Shown: piece by piece, positions 38,001 through 52,800 of the stretch
How the letters are laid out: every line of letters starts with the position of its first letter
Numbering within the stretch: position 1 is the first letter of the stretch
Made by a program: the position numbers and the translations under genes
Notes under the pieces: generated by a model
What the model was told of the DNA's origin: nothing
The model's input: only the letters and a program-made list of their open reading frames with translations
The model's database searches: none
DNA from: Atrichornis clamosus
Lineage: Eukaryota > Chordata > Aves > Passeriformes > Menuridae
Direction of reading: 5' to 3'
DNA: 64,000 nucleotides
Assembly (NCBI GenBank): GCA_013400975.1
Contig: WBMZ01011923.1
Span: 163,737-227,736 of the forward strand

Positions 38001-41000
38001 AAAGGACATGAATATGGAAGGAAGCGAAAGGAACTGTCACACTTGCAGGTTCATGTTCCTAAGCAGCAGCTCTTTGTCTGTGCAGTGCAGAGGCGGAGGT
38101 TTGATGTCTCCTTGGGCAGTGTTAGTGCTACCTCTAATTTATGCATTCAGGGCTGAAATTTCCAGGTGACGGGCTCACTGGGAAAACAACAGGTAGGACC
38201 GCTGGCTTGCTTTGAAGTGACAGGGGCAAGGGGACACGTGAGAGGTTTGGGCGCAGAGCTAGGGGGTGATCTTTGCACCAGAATAGAACTAATAGTCTGA
38301 GACATGGATGGGCCCCATCCTGCTCTGTTCAGCCTGGCTGTGGGGGAGAGCTGCACTGCCTGTTTGCTCCCAGAGGCAGCATACCTGCCCACTCATGACT
38401 GCAGTGCTCTCCTCTTGTCAGCTGAGATGGGGAATGAGTTTTTGAGACTGTGCCATCAAATATCTACCACCAGCAGAATAATAAAGGCCTATCCTGCCTG
38501 TTCCTGGCATACTGCAGCATGAGCAGGCAAGCATACTGGTACCTCCCCAGTAAATCCCCAGCTCTGCTGCTTCTGTAGCACACAGCTTTTAACTGCCTTG
38601 TTATCCTTCAGATGGACAGAAAGACCTCTGGATAGCCTCTGGGATGAATGGGTCCTTTCTCTGAGTCAAAAGTCAGTTGAAATTTGTGCCTTTGCTTTTT
38701 GAGCTGCCATCCATTTTTTTTCTTCACTTTCTCCATGTGCCTTGGAGAGGAGTCAGAAACACATAATCAGAATAAATGGGGAATCTCTGGATTTTTCACT
38801 GGTGCCAGCCATCCTGCTGAAAAACCTCAGCATCCATTGCTCAACTGCTCCAGAAGTAGAAAGAGGAAATGTCTTGACCTGGACCCTTTGCTACTATTGA
38901 GGCAGGGTATGTTCCCAGCTTTACTAGCAGTATTTTTTGACAGATTCTTGGATATCTCAGCTGTAAAATGCTCAAGTTACAATCATGTGTTTCCACAGAT
39001 TAAGAGATGAAACCTTTAATAATAAAATGGCAGAGTACACAAAATATTCATGGCAGTTGGTGACCAAGCAGAGGGGACTTTTGATGTCTGCTCTTGGCAG
39101 CTCAGAGCACCTTCCTGTTAGACATGACTGTCTCACTCCCATGCTCCTTCCAAAACTGCAGCTGGGACCTAACTTCATGTGCTTTTTTGATAAATTGTGA
39201 GTTAGCAGTACTGTCGTGGGAAGGACCTCTAGCCTCACTGGACCTAGGAGGCTTAACTGAGTCTGCCTTTGTTTAAAATCCACTGGGTAGCACCAGAGCA
39301 TGGAAGAAATGCCATTTCTTACATAAGCTTGGATTATGTTATTTACTCTCCATTGTTTGTAAGGGCCTCATAGAACCGTGAAAATGACCTTTATTTCTCT
39401 ATGGATTTTGTCCTTTTTCACTTTACAAATATTGATTTGGTTTTTTTCTCCTGTGTCTTTATCAGAGCTGAATTAACAAGACTGTTTAACAAGATCCTCT
39501 GATTCATTTGGGCTGTTTTTGTGCCAGGTACTATCACAAGCAGCTGAAAGCAGCTCAGTGAAGAATGTGCAACTACTGCTACAGAATTGACAGAGAAGGT
39601 GATGTGCCCTGACAAGAGCTGAGCTAGCATGGGTCAAAAAGCAGGTTTAAAAAGATGGTCTCTTGAGCCTGGGCACAAATGCTAGGAAGGGTTATTTGTA
39701 AGGAATAAATTTTTCTGTTGGAAGGCTCTTCTCCTCATACCATTAAAGCTTGAGGCCACTGAAAATTGTTGAGTTTGCTGGATTATTCCTGTTTTACCCA
39801 CAGATTCCCAAGCAGGATCAAGAGTTCATATTCGTGGCAGGAGGTGATTCCTGTCCTTGTGATCCAAAATCTCAGTGTTGCATTGATGAGACTCCAAAAG
39901 GAAAAAGAGCCATTGGTGCAGCTTTATGTGCTCTTTCTTGCCAGGCTTTTAAGAAAGCCTTTTGAGTGAAACAAGAGCTTGTGGATGGAGCAGAGAGTGG
40001 AAATGGAAGGCAGGCAGGAACATAAAGTTCAAACAAGCCAAGTCTGATGGCCACTTTTGATGCTTTTAACACAAGTGCAGGAAAGGTAGAGCCCAGCTGA
40101 TAGCTGTCCCTTCCTGTTCATACTTGCCATAATGCACCAATGCGTTCTCTAGCACAGGCCCAGAGGTTGGTGAGGGTAGGGAGGAAGCAGCCACCGTGCA
40201 CAGGTCTTTGGGGCAGCCTGGAATCTCTTGTCTTTTGAGATCTTTGCACTCTGTCAGCAGCCTTGAGACATCCTATGGGTGTTTTAGTGATCTGTCTGGC
40301 CAGTAGCAAAAGCCCCATCTTCAGTATGTATTCCACACTGAGATATGTCATGATGGAGATACAAGGGGGAATGTCTAGATTTTTTTTCTTCCTGAAGAGC
40401 CAACACCACTCATGGTTTTGCTCTAGTCTGTCCTGTGGGCTCATCTTTCTTATAACCTATACATCGGGTGAGAGATTATATTTGCTTCAAATGAGACAAG
40501 AGTCTTCTTAAACCAGCTGCTATACAGGCCTATAGAAAAGGTAGGTCTTCATCCTTAAGCCCTTGCCACCAGAGTAGCTGAAGTCTTGTAAGAATCAAAA
40601 GGGTTCCAGGATATCCTGGTTGAAGGAGACTCTGGCTTTTCCTGACAAACTGTTACAGCTGTATAAAAGAGATATTTCTGGATCAAAAACTAGTCACCTT
40701 CTGCAGGATGGCAAAGCAAAGGAACTTCTATTTTTCAAGAATAAGAAACCCATCTCAGGGTAGATCTTGGCTCTGGTATTGAAAGCACTTAGTGAGAGGA
40801 CAACTTGATGTGTCTCCTCCGATTAGTATCTCTTCTTGCAAAGGGAAACAGTTCCACAAAAACAGTTCAAATTGCTGCTTGGGCCATTTAGTGTGAGCAT
40901 GTGTGTCTCTGGGCAGTGTCCTTAGGCTGATTAAAGCCTGGTCAAATGCCTTGACCACTGGGTTATTGGCTGCTCTGATGCCAATCTCCCTGAATTCTCT

Positions 41001-42184
41001 TCTCATTGGAAGTTTGAACAATTCCACCATGTTTTTACAGTTTCTGTTTTGGTGACACAAATTTTCCCAACAAAGAGAGTCAGGGAGCTCCCAAACAACT
41101 AAGCCTCACACTTCCAGAGTCAGAGCATTGGCTGCTTCTCCCTCGAGGCTCAGCCAAGGAAAACAAGCCACTCCATATCACTGTTCGTTTACCCTCCTGA
41201 ACCCTGTCTCTCAATGCTTCAAGGTAGATGCTTCAGCAGTTAATACTGCTCCTGGGGCATGTGCAAGGAACAATTAAAGCTCATTGTGCCAGTGAAGAGC
41301 CCTGGGGTGAGCTGGGCTGTGGAGACAGCTGCCCCCGTTTTCCTGTGTGCAGCAGCTTCCTGAACAATCCTGTTGCAGAGGGAGACGAGTATGTCTTGCT
41401 GATTGCAGAGTTAAAGTTTAAAACTCCAGGCTAAACTCAATGTGGCATTTCTAGGCTTTTTGCTGGTGGCAGCCATCGTGGTTTGTAGCATTCAGCCTGA
41501 GCGGAGCAGGGCTGGGTAGAGCCCAGCTGCTGAGCCTGCAAAGCCATTTCCAACAGCTGCAGCGTGGGATTAATGGCAGAAGTGAAGCACAGGTGTTTGA
41601 AGAACAAACACTTTGTAGTGCTCCCTTTAACACTTCACCTGTCACACTGCAGGATCTAGACCTTTGATCCAAAAATGACATGAACAGCAGTTCCTTCCTC
41701 TCAGATGTGAATGCCTGTTACAGATGTGCCCAGCAAGGTTCAGCTAAACCTTCTCCAGCAGCAGACAGGATGCTTGGAAGAAGGCGGCGTTGGTCATTGT
41801 CTGGAGAAGGGTCCTTCTAGGTGGTCTACAGTGAGATTTCATTTGTGCCCAGCAGCCAGAGTGGTCTCTGCCTGTCTCAGCTGCTTGTGCTAGAAGAGGA
41901 GCATATCACCCAAAAGGAAAGTCTCAGCTGCAGGATAAACTCATGTAGCTCCACAATAGCAGGCTGGTGTGCATGGAGATGGGGAAGGTTTTCTTCTCAC
42001 CTTTGTGACTTGTCTGGAAATTGGAAACCTCTCCAGAGATAAACTGCAAGTTGTCATTGGTGTCTCTACTGAGAATGTGAATAGGAATCATATCAGTGCC
42101 AGTCATGATGATACAAGTACAATTTCCTCATTTAAAGCACTGCACCAGCTATACCTAATTAACCTTCATGACAGCACAGCAATA

Positions 42185-42240
42185 CAAGGAACTAGGGATC
42201 ATTAACTTCAGCTTTGCTTTACAGAAGGGGAAGAGAAACA
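42185..42240 (+). repeat. Possible MIR-like SINE 3' scrap
   Basis: aactagggatcattaacttc and then tttacagaaggggaagagaa parallel the gatcattatc...ttttacagatgggga distal region of tRNA-derived SINEs. The match is weak and short. Confidence 0.25.
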
Positions 42241-43794
42241 TCAGTGCCAGTCCCATGCATTTCAAGTTGAGGTAGGCTTGGAAAAGTCACAAAGGTAAAA
42301 ATAACAATGATGCACTTGGGGTTTTCAGAGCATTAAGAGTGCACTTGAACCAAACTTTCAGGTTTTTGTCCAAGAAACATCAGGACTGGAAACTTCTCTC
42401 CCATATATGCTTGTTTGTGACTTAACAAACAAAGCTTTTAGAAAATCACACATTTTCAATCACAGTGGGGCAGAGGCAGTAAAGGTCAGAAGGACTTCCT
42501 CAGTATTGCTTAAAAATGAGCTGGGCAAAGCTGGGACTAAACTGTGTGAGTAGCTGACCCTCCACCCCTTGCTTGTTCCTCCAAACCAAACATTTTTCTG
42601 CGTGAGGGAACCTGCCTAAATCAACCAGTGGCCACTTAATACCTGTCACAGGAGTAATTCAGGCTTGAACTAGTGACCGCACCCCTTCCTTTCACATCTG
42701 CTGAGGGACAGACTGATGACATTGACTATTTACATTTAGGTCCCTGAGGCAGCTCAGCTCCTTTGCCTGGGGCCCAGCAGGAGTGGAAAGATTCAAAACC
42801 AGTGCTGCTCCCTGACACTGCTTTCCTGGCTTGTGGCTGTTTTTATAAGTTAGTAGGAAAGAACAACTTGAGCAAGTCCTTCTTAAAGTAAAGAGTTCAC
42901 CCTGCCTGTCATATCACCTGCTGGCATGGGCCGAGAGGAAGAGTAATGCCTGTGCCATTTGTACTGGGCACAAGCACAGCCTCTCATTTTGTCTCTCCAA
43001 ATGAATGCAGTGCAAAACCCTGAGGAGTGTCATGACAGCATTGAAAGTTATTTGTGTTATTACCAATCTCAATTCTGCCCTGAGTCACAGATGCTGTCAG
43101 GATCAGATGAGAAGACTCGAGTTGGTCTGGAGCCCCAGTGGGCAGGACCTGTGCTCTGGAAGAGAAGGCAGTAGGGAGTGCAGGTGGTGATGGCCAAGGA
43201 GGAGAGCCTGTTGTGGGGTGCCAACCCCAGCCCAGAATGCTGGCATTCATACAGGAGAGACTTATATTCAACTCTTTTCTCTTAACTCTTCTGTTCTAAG
43301 CTGACGTGGGGTGAAGTGAAGCTGAAGGGACCCTTGAAAAGGCCAGGTCATTGATGGAGAGGAAAAAGGACTCCGAAGATAGTGAAGAGCTTTCGTGAGC
43401 AGCATGGGCTGCAGCTGGCTCCAGGGAACAGAATTGTTCCCTCGCTCAGGCTGTGTGTCTGTCTCTCTGATTATTTTGTGTATTTCATCTCTGCTGTCTG
43501 TCTCACTCTTAATCTGGGCTCCTCTGTGCTAACAAAATGCTTAGCTCACTCCATTGTCTGAGAGACTAATTTGCACTGTAAATCTGATGCTTATCTTACA
43601 TGACAGCTTACTGTGGGGTTTATTGCAATCCTGAAGACAAACTAACCAGGGATAGCTAGAAAGCTTTCAACACATCATCTGGCATATAGAACAAATATGA
43701 CCCATTTCAGCTTGCTGCCGGGTTAGGATATGGCCCCTTGTGACTGGGGTCATCAGGGATTTCTGTTCTTCTGTTCAAATCCATTCAAACCTGA

Positions 43795-43870
43795 GCAAGT
43801 TTGGGTTTTTGTTTGGTTTGAGGTTTTGTATGTTTGGTTGATCGGTTTTGGGGTTTTTTGGTGTGGTACA
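43795..43870. repeat. G/T-rich low-complexity tract
   Basis: Irregular runs of gttt and ggttttt units without a fixed period. Such tracts are frequent in avian introns and intergenic DNA. The minus strand would be an A/C-rich purine/pyrimidine mix. Confidence 0.75.
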
Positions 43871-46800
43871 TCTTCTGCTTTGTTTTGGAGCTGTTAGAAT
43901 GCTTCTGGAATAGCCTCCCACCCTCCTAGGGTCAGATCCTCCATCCCTTCTCCCTGTAGAGTTTCAAGGACTGCGAGAGTGGCTGCAGACCCGATGCAGG
44001 CAGTGTGCAAGCACTGGTGCTCCAGTGCACTGCAGCTTTGTTGTCTCTGCCTAGCTTAATCAGAAAGAGCCTTTGTCCTTGTCTGTCTCCATTAGTATTT
44101 TCTGACACTTTCTGCAATATGTTTTAGCTCTCTGCTGGCAGAGTAACATCCCCCCTCAATCTCATCTGCAATTGCCACTTTCTCTCTGGTCCCTAGGCTG
44201 TCCACCTGCAGGCATTCACAGCCCATGTAAGAGATTTTCACACTAGTGTTGTTCAGACAGCTGGGCAGCTCCAAAAGCATAAACCTTCTACAGATAGGTT
44301 CCAGGTAGCCTCAGATGCAGTTTTACCTGGAGAGAGCCAGGAAGATTATTGCTACTTTGATATAGGTCTTGGTTCTGCAGCTGAGCATGCCAGTAGGTGT
44401 TTAATGCCCAGAGCTTCTGCATTGCAGTCCTCTGGGACACAAAGGATCGTGCTTCCTCAGACAAGGGAGCACAAACACAGGACCTGCCATCCTTGGTGGA
44501 TGGTGTTTGTTTGGAGGACCACTCTGGTTTTCACAGAGTCCTGCTTTAGAGTTGCATGGATTTCTGAATGCCTCAATTCTTCCTGCCCTTGGTCAGAAGG
44601 CAAGACACAGAAATGGTTGTACTGGGTAAGTTCTGTGCAGCAGTTGAGGACTGGCAACTAAACTGGACATGGAGCCAATGGGTCTCAGTAACACTGAGGG
44701 AGAGGAGGAAACAAAAAACCTCTCGAGAAACTGTTGAGCAATAAGTAAACAACAGGTTGTATATGGGGTAGAACTGTACACTGGAAACTCTGTATTGGCC
44801 CTTCTCAAACTCCATATTGCTGTCCAGGTTATCAGATAGATGTGTAATTTAAGGCTTATTCCAAGCCATCAGAGCTGGTGGACATCAGACTCCTCACTGA
44901 TGGGAGGCAAGCACTGTCCTGAGGCCTGCCTAAGGGAGACCTCTGTTCAGACGGGGAGAAGCTCAGGGGAAAATGTATTAATCCAGGAAGACTTCAAACT
45001 CTGCAGAATTTTAAAAGAATCCAGGACAAGAATACCTAAGGAAGGATCATCACACAGGCTTACACCTAGTCTACAGTATGCTGCCTCCTCTGAAGAAGCC
45101 CCCTTCTCTTCCCTGGCTAGAAATGGAGTCAAAGGAATCGCACCACCTTAAACTTCCATGTTAAGTGCCTGAAAGGTAGCAATTTGAATCTCAAGTTGTT
45201 TCCTCAGAGGCCTGGGAAATCCCCCTTTCCCACAGGTAACATCCCACAGGTGACCTGAGAGTCCCCGGTGTGAGTAGCTGGCCTCCAGTGTGCCCCAGTG
45301 CTTGTAGCACAAGGCAGCGGCTCTGGCCCATTTGGCAAGGTCAGGCTGTCCCTTCAGCTGTGTGCATCCAGCACCCCAGGCAGCTGGTGCTTCCAAGGAT
45401 AAAAATCCATGCCCTGCTGCTGCTGCTGCGGCTTCTGCTGAGCGTTTTCTGTCAGACTTCTGATTGGTTGGCTTAAAAAAAAAAAGTGCTGTGTTCCAGC
45501 AGCACTTGAGAGACCCTACTGTGTTGCGTGACATGCAGACAACAGGAAGATAGTCTCTGCTCCAAATGGTTCACAGGATAGCTCCGCAGAAGTACACTGA
45601 ATAGCAGATGTGGTGAAGACACAGCATGAGACAAGGTAGTAACACTAAGAGGAAGATGTTTGCTTAGACTGACTAGGTCTGACATCTCCATCGGCCGGGG
45701 TGTGCAGCACAGGAGGGCCCCGCAATTGATGAGCAGCTGGGCCAACCTCCCAGCACTCCCAAAGGTCTTTTCTTGCTGGCAAAGGAAATCCGTTGCCTAC
45801 ATCAGTGCTGTGTCTAATCTGTGTAGAAATGAAAGTGGGTGGAGACATAAAGGGGACTTGCCAGATAGAGGTTTTTTTGTTTCCTGGTAGAGCTTTTTGC
45901 TTCCTGGAATTTTATTAAGAATCAAGGAAAGAAGCTGCTGCTAGACTGGATAAACAAGGGAGTTTTCTTCTCAGGGACAGGGGAGCTTTAGAGAAAGGTG
46001 TGTGGAGGAGCTAAGAGTTTGGGAGAGTGTCGTAGAAGGGCTGAGATCTCTAAAGAGAAGACACGTTCAGCCAACAGGTCCTGGCTACCTGCCGTGAGCT
46101 GTATTAAGCTTGCCCACCTGCTTAGGTGAGGTGTGCATCCCTTTGCACAGCTCAGTCTGGGTACTGGGCTGTCTCCCTCTTTGGCCCCAGGGACAGATGC
46201 CTATGCCCATGGGATGGGTGCACACAGGGCTGTGCAGTGCCAACTGGCTCTTTCCTTGGGCCACTGGCAGAGCCTCTGCAGTGCTTGCTCTGAGACAGTG
46301 GCTGATGCTGAAACAGCCCCTGTCCTGAGTCCTCTGCAGAGACATGGCTGCACCATGTTTTTAGGCAGGCTTTCAGAAAGTCCTTTCCATCCCTGTCATT
46401 TCCCCACTTCTTAGGAAATGGGGTTTGCATATAGCAGGGGGCTAAAGACCTCCTGCTGCATCAGCGCTCTGCAACCTCTCTTCTGAATAGGTAATGGGTT
46501 AGAAGGGCTGTTGCTGCTCCAGGGATCCTGTATTTCCAGCTGATTCCTGCTTTTTTTTTCCTGTGGGGCTTGCTTTATTGTATTTTTGCAATTACTAGTA
46601 ACTCATCTCATGTACAGAGCTGGCAGTGAGTCAGAAGTCAGAGTATCCAAAATACTTTGCCCCACGAAAAGAGCAGCTCTTCCATTGCCACCTGCACACT
46701 GCATTGTTAGCTGATGCAAAGGAAGAGAGTTGTGTGCAGGCCAGCAGGACAGCTGTCGGGTTTGAATCCCGTGAGTAGCAGTTCAGAGTCAACCCTTTCC

Positions 46801-47402
46801 CAAGAAGTGGTGAGCTGTGAACATTATGTCTGCAGTGTTGTGGGCAGGTGTGATAGCAGCTTGGGTGGGTATATCACGCTGGCCTTGATCCAGCTGGCAC
46901 AGGTAAACCAGCAGTGACACAGTGTAGTAACTTAAGCACTGTCTTAACACTATTAAATACATAGCTGAGATCTCCGGAGGGCTTGTACAACCCGAGGTGA
47001 CGTTTCTGTCACTGTATCTTTACTGCAGCTTGCTATCTTTGCTCGCTCAATTACAGTTCTTGCAGATAGGTCTGTGCTGTGCCTCAGTCGCACATCTGAC
47101 ATGAGGGCAGACCTGCTTCCAAACAGATGCTGCTGAGGACCTGCAGGCCACGCAAACATCAGCTGTTGCTGTCTGCAGTTCGTGCCTCCTGTGCTGGCAT
47201 TAGTCTTTGTGATTTAGTGGCATCAGCCAACACGCACAAGAGGGGAATTACATCTCTTGTAAAGTGGGATTTGCTTTGCATTGCAACACTAAGGCTTGCA
47301 AGCTTGGGGCTGTAACTGACCTGCCTTCTTCTCTATCACACAGGCAATTCTGCTCCCGCTCCTACCTTCCCAAAGTCCTTTCCTGCTATGATGTAGGTGT
47401 GA

Positions 47403-47861
<459 letters not shown>

Positions 47862-49159
47862 TCCCTGTCACAGCTCCCTTCCAAAAGATCAGCCTGCCCA
47901 TACTCTCCCCCTACCCAGCACCTCTTTGAGTTGGAACCAGCCACTTCAGGGAGGGTCGAGCACCTGAGCAGACTCTGGCTGCAGCCTGCTCAGCACCTGC
48001 CTGGCTCAGAGCTCACAGAGCTACTGTCAATGCCTTTCACTCCCATCACCTACTGGGAACCATCTTTACTCTGAGGACTTCAAAGGCACAGTTGTCTCTG
48101 TCCTGTAGTTTCCTTCCTCCCTTCTTGCTCTTGTAAGCATGGAGGGGTGGGAAAGGGGCGTCAGGCTCCATCTGCCTGGAGGTGGGGGGAGTAACAGAGG
48201 AGGGGGCCTGGCTTGAAGTGTGGGTTGTGTAGTCAAATTCAACTTCAGCTGGAAGGAGAGCCTCTGAAACACCCCTTCCCTTTGCTCTGGGAGGTGTGTT
48301 TGGGAGGTGTGCTTGGCAGAGGACTGTAGAAGGAAGGTCCCGTTGACACAAAGGAGAGATACTGTGAAGAGGGAGAAGCCTTCCTCCTGCCCTGCACCTC
48401 TTACCTTTTCTTTGCAGGGCCCATCTCCACAAGCTGCTCCCAATTACTTACTCTGTGGCTGAATTGCACCTTTCAGAGAAGGAACCCTCAAGCTTGTCAG
48501 AGCAGCTCTGGGGCTGATGCCATACCAGAGTATGATATGTCCCAGGCTATCAACTTCTGCAGATTTTCTTGGTGAGAGGGAGGAATATGAAAGCTGCTGT
48601 ATGTTCCCATATGGGGAAGGAGCTGACAGTGGCACTTGCCAGGCCTCTGATATGGCAGTACAGGCAGTGATGTTCCACAGAGAGACCAGGCCTTTTGTTT
48701 GACCCTTGAAGTCCTTCCAGTATCCCTGTCTGTGTAAGGGGCGTTTTGTCTCTTGGCCACACTCACACTCCACAGATGTCAGTAGTAACCAGGAGCAAGC
48801 GTGTTCCCAAATGCCACCCAAATTCTGCTGCAGGGATGGAGGGGAGGCTGAGTGTTGCTCTTCCCATGACTTAGCACCCCAGGAGCAGTGGCCTGGGTGT
48901 CAGTGGGCTGCATTGTATTGGAGAACACTTCCCAAGGGGCTGAGTGTGCTCCAACAGCAGCCAGCCTGCACAGGGCACCAGCAACTCCTGGTCTGCACGC
49001 TGCTCCTGGGGCCCCAGCCCAACTCCTCTAGATGAGCGTGTTGCACTAAATAGCCCACCCATAGTCGTAGTGCCGCAGAAACCCAGACACCTGCATCCAT
49101 CTGAGAGTCACAGCCATCCTCAGCCTGGCCCGTGATGCTCAAGTGGTCATGTGGCATTG

Positions 49160-49184
49160 CACACACACAAACACAAACACAAAC
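49160..49184. repeat. (CA)n / (CAAA)n simple repeat
   Basis: cacacacacaaacacaaaca followed by further acaaac-type units, a short imperfect CA-rich microsatellite. Confidence 0.85.
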
Positions 49185-49730
49185 GTGCACTCACTCACTC
49201 CAAGGTCCCCTGTAATTCTTGGGATGGGGAAAGCCACAGGCTCCACCATTAACTCTGCTGCTCCTGGCTTTGGCAGGTGATTTGCCTCGGTCCATAGGTG
49301 TTGGATGCATAGGCAAGTGAAGCAGTGCTTGTGCTGTATTTTATAAATCTGCCTCTGTGTTAGTGTGCATGTGTACATGTCAGTCCACAGGCATGTCTTC
49401 AGCCAGGTACACAAAATGGTGCCACTGCTGCAGAGTTTACATAGTCATCACTGGCACTTTCAGCATACGGTTTTTATATAGGGTCCTGGTCAAAAGCAAA
49501 ATGATGTTTTAGAGGATGTTTTGCCCTCTGTTGCCCAAGAGCATAGTTTATTGAAACCAAAGGAATGTGAAAAATCCCCTTTCTCCTGTCTGTGCTGTTT
49601 GTTTTCTCTCTGCCCTATCTTTTGGACATTGAAGCCAACTTTCTTGATCTTCATTTCCCCTTGGAGGTCGTCGCACTTCCTGGCTGCTCTCTTGTGCTTA
49701 TGACTTAGACATCAGGGAATATTTAAGTAC

Positions 49731-49745
49731 AACACACACACACAT
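49731..49745. repeat. Short (AC)n microsatellite
   Basis: About seven AC dinucleotides in a row. Confidence 0.8.
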
Positions 49746-49820
49746 AACCCCACCACCATTTTTGCTGAATGTTCTTGGGCTTGTGACACAGTTTTCATTC
49801 TGACCTTTATTAAATCCACA

Positions 49821-52800
49821 TTTTGGGACGTATGTTGCTGTGTCCCTGTGACAGTCATGCTGGTGTTAGTCTCTCTCTGTACCCTTCGCTAGGTAGTCCC
49901 TGCTGTTTGTAGTGGTACGAAGTTGCTGATCTCCACAGTTTGTTACTCTTGATAGCATGAGAGAGGTTTAACTTACATCTTTGTTTCTGAAGAGGAAGCA
50001 GCATTTGGTACGTGTGTGCACTTCCTCACTTTGTTCTGGTGAAGGCCAAGTTGACCCAGACGTGTCGTTTTGTCTCTGAAGGCAGCGGCTTCACAGAAAG
50101 ATCAGGCCTTGATGTGTGCCTGTACTTTGCTGGGATGCTCGTGGCAGTTGGCAAGGCCAGAAGAAGTCTTGTCTGTTCTCCCTTTGTCTCAAACACCTTG
50201 CAAAGCAGGAGGACAGTTTGCACTGCATAGATCTCCCTGAGCACATCTCATCTCTTATTCCAGATCACAGACTGCTCCTGAAGCGAGCTCTGCCCCAAAG
50301 CTAAAAGCTGCTTGTGTGTAAGTAGCTGTGCTGTCACCAGCCCTCTGAGAAAGATAGTTTCTGACCAATTGGGACAGAAGGGTCTTCTTCCTAAATCTCT
50401 CCCAGGTCTTAGACAGGAGAAGGTAGCATCTAAGGAGCTTCACCAGCCACCCCTGGGCAGGTGATGGGAGGCTCGTCATGCTTTTGGCTAACCACTGTCT
50501 CAGACAGGCTCTTGCTGAGGGAGGCAGTACCTCCTTCCCAAGCTGTTGTCTGCAGGCACTGTGTGTGCAGAGCAGGCACGGCAAATGGGATGAAGGTGCA
50601 GTAAGAAGGCCACAGGGGCCCTGAGGATTTCCCATCTTTTTATTTCTTCTCTTCTGTGCATCCTTGCAGTAAATGGAGTAAAGCTTACCAATTGTCTGGA
50701 ACTGCCACTTCCTTGCAGGATGGCCTGGAAAAGGGGAGATGAGATGGAGAGGGGAACTCACAGCCTTAATTGCTGTTCTTGTAGCCTAGCTAAAGAAGGA
50801 CCATGAGTAGCAATAGAGATCAAATTAGCAGGCAGCGGTAGATTAAATCTACTCCAAAAACAAGGCCTCACAATGCTAAACAGGCATTCTGGAATACGTA
50901 ACTCTCCAGGACTAGGCCTGCTCAGTTCATCGTGGTGACCCAGTCCCAGCCTTCTCTTTTGGGCATTCACAGTGTCAGAGCAGAGTGAAAACAGGATCAG
51001 TCTTCTCAGTCTAACAGTAAAGATGCCTGCTGACAGCTTTGGTTGCAGGACAGCAGGATCTGGATTGAATGGGGAAGCTGTTGGCTCTAGTCAGATGCCC
51101 CATCTTTCCTCCTCCCCTACTCTATAGAGACTCCAGCCACCTGGGCCACCTGTGCAGCCCTTCTCCCACCACGCATTCATGGTAAGGGCAAAAACTGTGT
51201 TTTGTGTAAATCCCATGGTTACTAGATGGGGTGGCTTGGTACAAAATAGTACACAGAAGATGAGAGTGGTGACAGGAGAACTCGAGGAGTGCAGGAGCAA
51301 GGAAAGGGGTAGTGTGGGAGAATTCATTTCTTAGTACGGGCTTTGAATCAGATGACGAACACAATGGAGTCTGTCCTAGGGAAGAGTGCAGAAAGGGGAG
51401 GTGGTGAATGTGTGTTTTGGTGTGTGGTGGTGGTCCATGCCTCACTTGTGCCCTGCTTCCATAATGATGACTGCTAGGGATTTCCATTTAGATAGATCAG
51501 TGTGTTCAATGGATGGTCAAAGCATCAGATCAGCTCCCTTCTTATCACCTCCCCCCCGCCATAGTTTCCCCCAAGTTTTTGTCATTATCTCCCCATGATG
51601 AGGCTGGGTCTACCCCATGGTGAAAGTGGGATGTGGCCCTGTATCAGCCCTGTGTCCCACCTTGGCTGGCCATTCCCTGTGCCCAATGAATGTGTCCCAG
51701 CTGAAAGGAGACCCACTGGCACCTCCTCTCCTCCCTCTTCCCTTTCCTTAGTCTCATTTTTGATCACTTTCTGTTTTAGCTCTCCCTTAGCTTTCAGCCT
51801 AGCTCCAGAGCTCCCCAAAGCCTTTGCTGAGACCTTTGTAAAACATCCACACTCACAGAGTCTGGGAGGGCAGAAGGTGACTGCCCCACAGCTTCCCTGG
51901 CTGGGAGAGAAGTGCATGTCTTCCACCCCTCTCTGTCCCCTTGTGGTTTGTGTGTGGAAAATCTTAACCCACTTCTTTTTCTCTGGGTTCCCTCGTTGGC
52001 TCTTGTCCCTGTGGGTGGGTCATTTCTGTGTCTCCATTGCAAAGTCATCCTTGTAAAAACAACAGTATGAGTGGGAATATGGAAATGGCTAGAGAGAGCT
52101 GCAGAGCCAGGGCCCAACTCTGCTTCTCTAGGAGCTGAGGAGCCCTTTGGCAACCCAAAACTGCAGCCACACGGTCCTGTGCACAGTGCTGGGCTCCAGA
52201 GAACACTTTTGTTCTTTATCATTTCATTGTCTGTAATTGGTTTCCTACTGAATTTGTTTGCTTGGTTTGTTTTGCAGTGTGTTTCTGGGAATATTCTGCA
52301 TCTCTGTATTTTAATTACAGTAAAATTTGAGGATAAAAACCTTGATTATACTGGCTCTTGTTTCCAGTGGGGGGAAATGAGGAGAGGAAGCACAGTTGAA
52401 GGAAGATGTTAGAGATTCCTTGGGAAATTAGATCTCTCCCCTAAGGGCTCTAGATGAGGCACCAAGCAAGGCTGAACCTCCATCCCTGCTTAAACTAGGA
52501 CATAGCTTTCAACTGCGGTTCAAAAGCCATTTTGCTGCAGGCACCTTTCCTGATTGGAATAGTAAGAACAGTTTGGACAAGATTTCTAAACTCAGTTTCT
52601 TGTGTTGGTTTAAAGACCAGTGCATGAGAGGGCTTTCAGGCTGGGGACAGCTGGCCTAGCCCTGAAAGTGGAATCTCGGTAGCTGAAGATGGGAAATTTT
52701 GCCTCTACAGCCGCTATTCCTTCTGACAGTTTGCATAGCCCTTTTTCCCTGCTGAGGAAGCAAATTCTTCTCACAGCAACCTGCTCGTTCTGCACGAGAT

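Larger units (their letters stand above)
47862..49820 (+). other. Probable 3' UTR and downstream flank of the TMEM263-like gene
   Basis: No further coding similarity follows the stop codon. No canonical AATAAA is seen in the next several kilobases. A variant ATTAAA lies at 49809-49814 and is a candidate poly(A) signal, which would give a 3' UTR of about 1.9 kb. Short (AC)n-type tracts lie at 49160-49184 and 49731-49745. The extent of the transcript is a guess. Confidence 0.3.

Noticed and set aside
39750..39965. DETPKG motif as the missing N-terminal exon of the TMEM263-like gene
   Set aside because: There is only a superficial resemblance to the PPEG end of TMEM263. No GT donor follows in the right phase, and the upstream residues do not match.
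41228..41315. Possible upstream exon ending SEEPWG at a GTGAGC donor
   Set aside because: The donor is plausible, but the encoded peptide lacks any other similarity to TMEM263 N-termini.
49160..49184. CRISPR-like or satellite array
   Set aside because: It is only a short simple CA-rich repeat with no spacer structure.
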